From the NCBI GenBank assembly GCA_020058405.1, contig JAGVEE010000268.1:1-7891 (forward strand): a stretch of 7,891 nucleotides of DNA, read 5' to 3'. The stretch's first letter is position 1, and each line of letters starts with the position of its first letter. Origin of the DNA: Sphingobacteriales bacterium. GTDB taxonomy: Bacteria > Bacteroidota > Bacteroidia > Sphingobacteriales > Sphingobacteriaceae. Shown piece after piece: positions 6,601 through 7,891 of the stretch. The notes beneath the pieces were generated by a model. That model was not told the origin of the DNA. It saw only the letters and a list, made by a program, of their open reading frames with translations, and ran no database searches. Made by a program: the position numbers and the translations under genes.

Positions 6601-7891
6601 AGTGTTAACGATGCTAATTTAGTGGCTTATTATAAATTTGATGAAGTCTCTGGTACAACGGTTTCCGATAATTCATCTAATAATTTAAATGGCTCGTTTG
6701 CTGGTAATGGAAGTTCTTTCTGGACAGGTTCTACAGCATTTACAGGAGCTAACAATGCGCTTAGTGTTGGTGGTTATGGCAATTTTGTACAAGTGCCAGA
6801 TAACAATGCGTTTAATGCTATGCAAAATAATTTTACTATTGAAGCATGGATTAAACCAACAGATAATGATAACAATACAATTGTTGATAGAGGAAATTAT
6901 AATTTCTTGTTTCAAGCAAACCCACATGGCCAACAAGGTTTAGGTTTTTATAACCCAAACATTGGATGGAGATATGATTATACTTATATCCCTACAAACC
7001 AATGGACGCATGTTGCAGCAACTTGGAATTCGCAAACCACGAGTTTAACATTTTATGTAAACGGTGTTCAAACTACTCAACATACATTATATTCTGGTTT
7101 ATCATTCAACAATGGTAATATGAACATTGGCAGACAAGATCCAAACGGTTGCCAATGTAATTTTATGGATGGTGCTATAGACGAATTAAGATTATGGAAA
7201 ACAACACGTACACAATCTGAAATTCAGAATAACATGAACTCTACTTTAGGTGGAGCGGTTACTCCACAAACACATACTTATGTGTGGAGCCCAACTACAG
7301 GATTAAATACTACTACAGGAGAAGTAGTAATTGCTACTCCAACAAATACTACTACTTATACAGTAACAGCTACAAACAGCAGTGGTGCTTCTAGTTCTAC
7401 CTCTCAAACCATTGTGGTGAATCAATTAGCAAGTAACATAGTTACTGCTAATGGTCCAACAAATGTATGCCCAGGAAATGCTGTAAGCTTACAAGCAGAT
7501 AATTCGGGTACATTTACATACCAATGGAATTACAATGGCACTCCATTATTAAATTCAAATAATGTAACTTATAATGCAGTGGCATCTGGTAGTTATACCG
7601 TTGATATTACTTCGGCTCCAGGCTGTACAGTAACTTCATTGCCAGTAAATATTACAGTTGCCGATACAGAAAATCCTGTTGTATTAACACAAAACATTTC
7701 AAGAACTATTACAAGTTCAACAGGTGCAATTACCATTACTGCTGCCGATATTAATAACGGTAGTTATGATAATTGTTCAATTGCTAGTATTACAGTTTTA
7801 GGTAACAATGTGTTCGATTGTAATACTGTAAGTGGTGTTTACCCAGTTGTATTATCTATTACAGATGGTTCTGGAAACAGCTCATCACAAT
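3601..7891 (+). CDS. Giant secreted TLDc/Ig-like/propeller/LamG protein, C-terminus outside window
   Basis: Open for 1430 codons from ATG 3601 to the right edge with no stop. Order of parts by residue: signal peptide 1-23 (cleavage SDA before Gln24); TLDc domain about 48-206; HYR-like module starting at 213 and resuming near 488-516, with a propeller-like domain between; DUF5011/HYR-like module 517-591; second HYR-like module 596-675; SprB-like module 685-706 resuming at 912-957, with a second propeller-like domain between; PKD-like module 965-995 resuming at 1225-1274, with a LamG jellyroll between; PKD/Ig-like module 1282-1353; third HYR-like module 1355-1430. The HYR-like copies share FDC followed by an IG or similar turn and a LTV.D..G strand. 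The architecture implies a large extracellular or cell-surface protein, probably adhesive or matrix-forming, and export by type IX secretion is likely but its sorting domain would lie beyond the window. No catalytic residues of a hydrolase were seen. It follows the small secreted protein by 17 bases. Confidence 0.9.
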   Translation, partial: MKNLLLSIGFIIAMLFQAQSSDAQVFPGTTIADPSDNLVMTNWIGNNPGGTLLYRRSRDGANSTAFHNLCDNQGATVVLFKTANGTVFGGYASQSWGGNYNYLQANNSFLFNLTSDQRVTKGGYDGINGPYGMYSGVNYGPTFGSGHDLYISSDMSYGYTNVGYAYNRFTNNGISTPQEVAAFVGPGLSNNTFYSGFITEIEVYKITLNYSTPVVIGRNIRRYLDNSGSVSITAAMIDSASTDPDGIASISIDKNSFDCSNIGTGTVIPITYTGTRSQDTRSYGGGYNPNTNQFYYPEWANPTVYVYNNNGSFVNSFNTGQNQMMQVWMNQGSSDYFTANWSYNNYTRRSGSNTVWTYTSNTTAGGITSDGVNVYVKDYYTNFIRVLDINTGTQIRTINLPGIMYHYGSLVIANGHFYIVGVAENFGTNPNNWNVIHVFDIDGNYKSSTPISIFPASTAYDGETMWISDNSNNIYGYKISEGNTYLNNGYGSSIVRLTVTDNLGNIGYKDYSVQLLDTILPLISLNGNSIEVAPLGGPWNDPNVTATDNCPKPVTITGTVNVNTKGIYSLSYQMKDAGGNLSNTLARTVYVGAYDTTAPTAIAKNYTLNLAQNSSGLFTVTDIDNGSFDANGLKSITISNNQFDCSDIGVQTVQLTVEDYYGHTATANAQVNVVFVPQYTISQNSTCVYGNEGTAEITTSSSGGGSNLYYGTTGNQSGGTRLVTFDPLTGIATTVGFTGTSGMPAVAVNSSGDIYATTGYDLYSLNKNNGYATYIRSITYCSIVSAMTFKNNVLYVLDRCGYLYTVDIATGTQTQVMYTGNGYSGIQFDPTDGTLWATDRSSIYKIDLTNSSITNVGYTGYGAISDLVFNAQGTLYAIQGGGGNSQILLVNKNNGSVTFQANTISNIAGAASGGGSLNFAWSNGQIGAKATNLVAGTYTVTISGAQGCSTVDTVVFTTCAPIVPVVTLQASDSVLCNNNTGAITLTANATTTLPASSQNTSVNDANLVAYYKFDEVSGTTVSDNSSNNLNGSFAGNGSSFWTGSTAFTGANNALSVGGYGNFVQVPDNNAFNAMQNNFTIEAWIKPTDNDNNTIVDRGNYNFLFQANPHGQQGLGFYNPNIGWRYDYTYIPTNQWTHVAATWNSQTTSLTFYVNGVQTTQHTLYSGLSFNNGNMNIGRQDPNGCQCNFMDGAIDELRLWKTTRTQSEIQNNMNSTLGGAVTPQTHTYVWSPTTGLNTTTGEVVIATPTNTTTYTVTATNSSGASSSTSQTIVVNQLASNIVTANGPTNVCPGNAVSLQADNSGTFTYQWNYNGTPLLNSNNVTYNAVASGSYTVDITSAPGCTVTSLPVNITVADTENPVVLTQNISRTITSSTGAITITAADINNGSYDNCSIASITVLGNNVFDCNTVSGVYPVVLSITDGSGNSSSQ
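3742..4218 (+). other. TLDc domain region of the giant secreted protein (residues about 48-206)
   Basis: Residues 51-70 read TLLYRRSRDGANSTAFHNLC, followed by GATVVLFKTANGTVFGGYAS (74-93), SFLFNL (108-113), YGPTFGSGHDLYIS (139-152) and the closing strand ITEIEVYKI (198-206). These are the standard landmarks of TLDc: the LYR.SRDG start, VFGGY, FLF, the GPTFG.GHDLYI loop and EIEV at the end. The domain appears complete and sits immediately after the signal peptide. Confidence 0.9.
4432..5055 (+). other. First propeller-like domain, inserted in a HYR-like module (residues about 278-485)
   Basis: Strand motifs of the type V.V.(D/N) recur: VYVYNNNG (304-311), VWTYTSN (355-361), IRVLDINTG (384-392), IHVFDIDG (436-443) and IYGYKISEG (474-482), interleaved with YVKDYY, FYIVG and MWISD strands. 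This resembles NHL/WD-like or PQQ-like propeller blades. Spacing is irregular, so the blade count (about five) is uncertain. HYR-like sequence flanks it on both sides. Confidence 0.55.
5719..6330 (+). other. Second propeller-like domain, inserted in a SprB-like module (residues about 707-910)
   Basis: Five clear repeats start at LVTFDPLTG (722), LYSLNKNNG (762), LYTVDIATG (803), IYKIDLTNS (843) and ILLVNKNNG (887), spaced 40, 41, 40 and 44 residues. Between them recur TG..G turns and strands such as GDIYATT, GTLWATD and GTLYAIQ. This is the signature of a small beta-propeller. The SGGGS string occurs at both borders (702-706 and 912-916). Confidence 0.75.
6610..7245 (+). other. LamG-like jellyroll domain, inserted in a PKD-like module (residues about 1004-1215)
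   Basis: LVAYYKFDEVSGTTVSDNSS (1007-1026), FTIEAWIKP (1078-1086), WTHVAATWN (1135-1143), LTFYVNGVQ (1149-1157), MNIGRQDP (1174-1181) and MDGAIDELRLWKTTRTQSEI (1189-1208) are the successive landmarks of concanavalin-like LamG domains. Such domains typically bind glycans or matrix. A CQC pair at 1184-1186 may be structural. Confidence 0.88.

Noticed and set aside
6685..6943. Overlapping open frames on both strands
   Set aside because: Both lie inside the LamG-coding part of the giant gene, whose frame is intact and matches the family.
1..7891. CRISPR array, tRNA, rRNA, insertion sequence or phage genes
   Set aside because: No regularly spaced identical repeats, no RNA gene signatures and no transposase or integrase motifs were seen on either strand.

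Overview
The window looks like a chromosomal piece of an AT-rich Bacteroidota genome, probably a flavobacterial or related marine or freshwater lineage. This rests on the style of the genes. There are lipoproteins with acidic residues right after the lipid-modified cysteine, TAnnTTTG-type promoter sequences, A-rich leaders without clear Shine-Dalgarno sites, and a giant secreted protein built from HYR-like, SprB-like, PKD-like and LamG modules of the kind often exported by type IX secretion.

Layout. Positions 1-870 (minus strand) hold the N-terminal, membrane-spanning half of an ABC exporter; the ATPase half lies outside the window to the left. A 185-base divergent intergenic region follows, with a heptameric NTTACCC-type repeat tract and a promoter candidate for each flanking gene. 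Next comes a tight two-gene unit: an MbnP-like lipoprotein (1056-1802) and a di-heme MauG/MbnH/cytochrome c peroxidase-type lipoprotein (1806-2921), three bases apart. In characterised relatives the di-heme enzyme oxidises a tryptophan of its MbnP partner to kynurenine, creating a copper site, so this pair is best read as a surface copper-binding or copper-acquisition module. After a 206-base gap with a perfect palindrome, a second heptamer tract and a promoter candidate, there is a small secreted protein of unknown function (3128-3583). Seventeen bases further on starts a giant open reading frame (3601 to the window end, 1430 codons with no stop).

The giant protein is the most unusual object here. 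It has a signal peptide, then a TLDc domain, a fold best known from eukaryotic oxidation-resistance and V-ATPase-associated proteins, here on a secreted bacterial protein. After that comes a chain of Ig-like modules. Three of these appear to be split in the middle by a complete foreign domain: a propeller-like domain in a HYR-like module, a second propeller-like domain in a SprB-like module, and a LamG jellyroll in a PKD-like module. This repeated domain-in-domain architecture is the main hypothesis to test. The C-terminus, where a type IX sorting signal would be expected, is outside the window.
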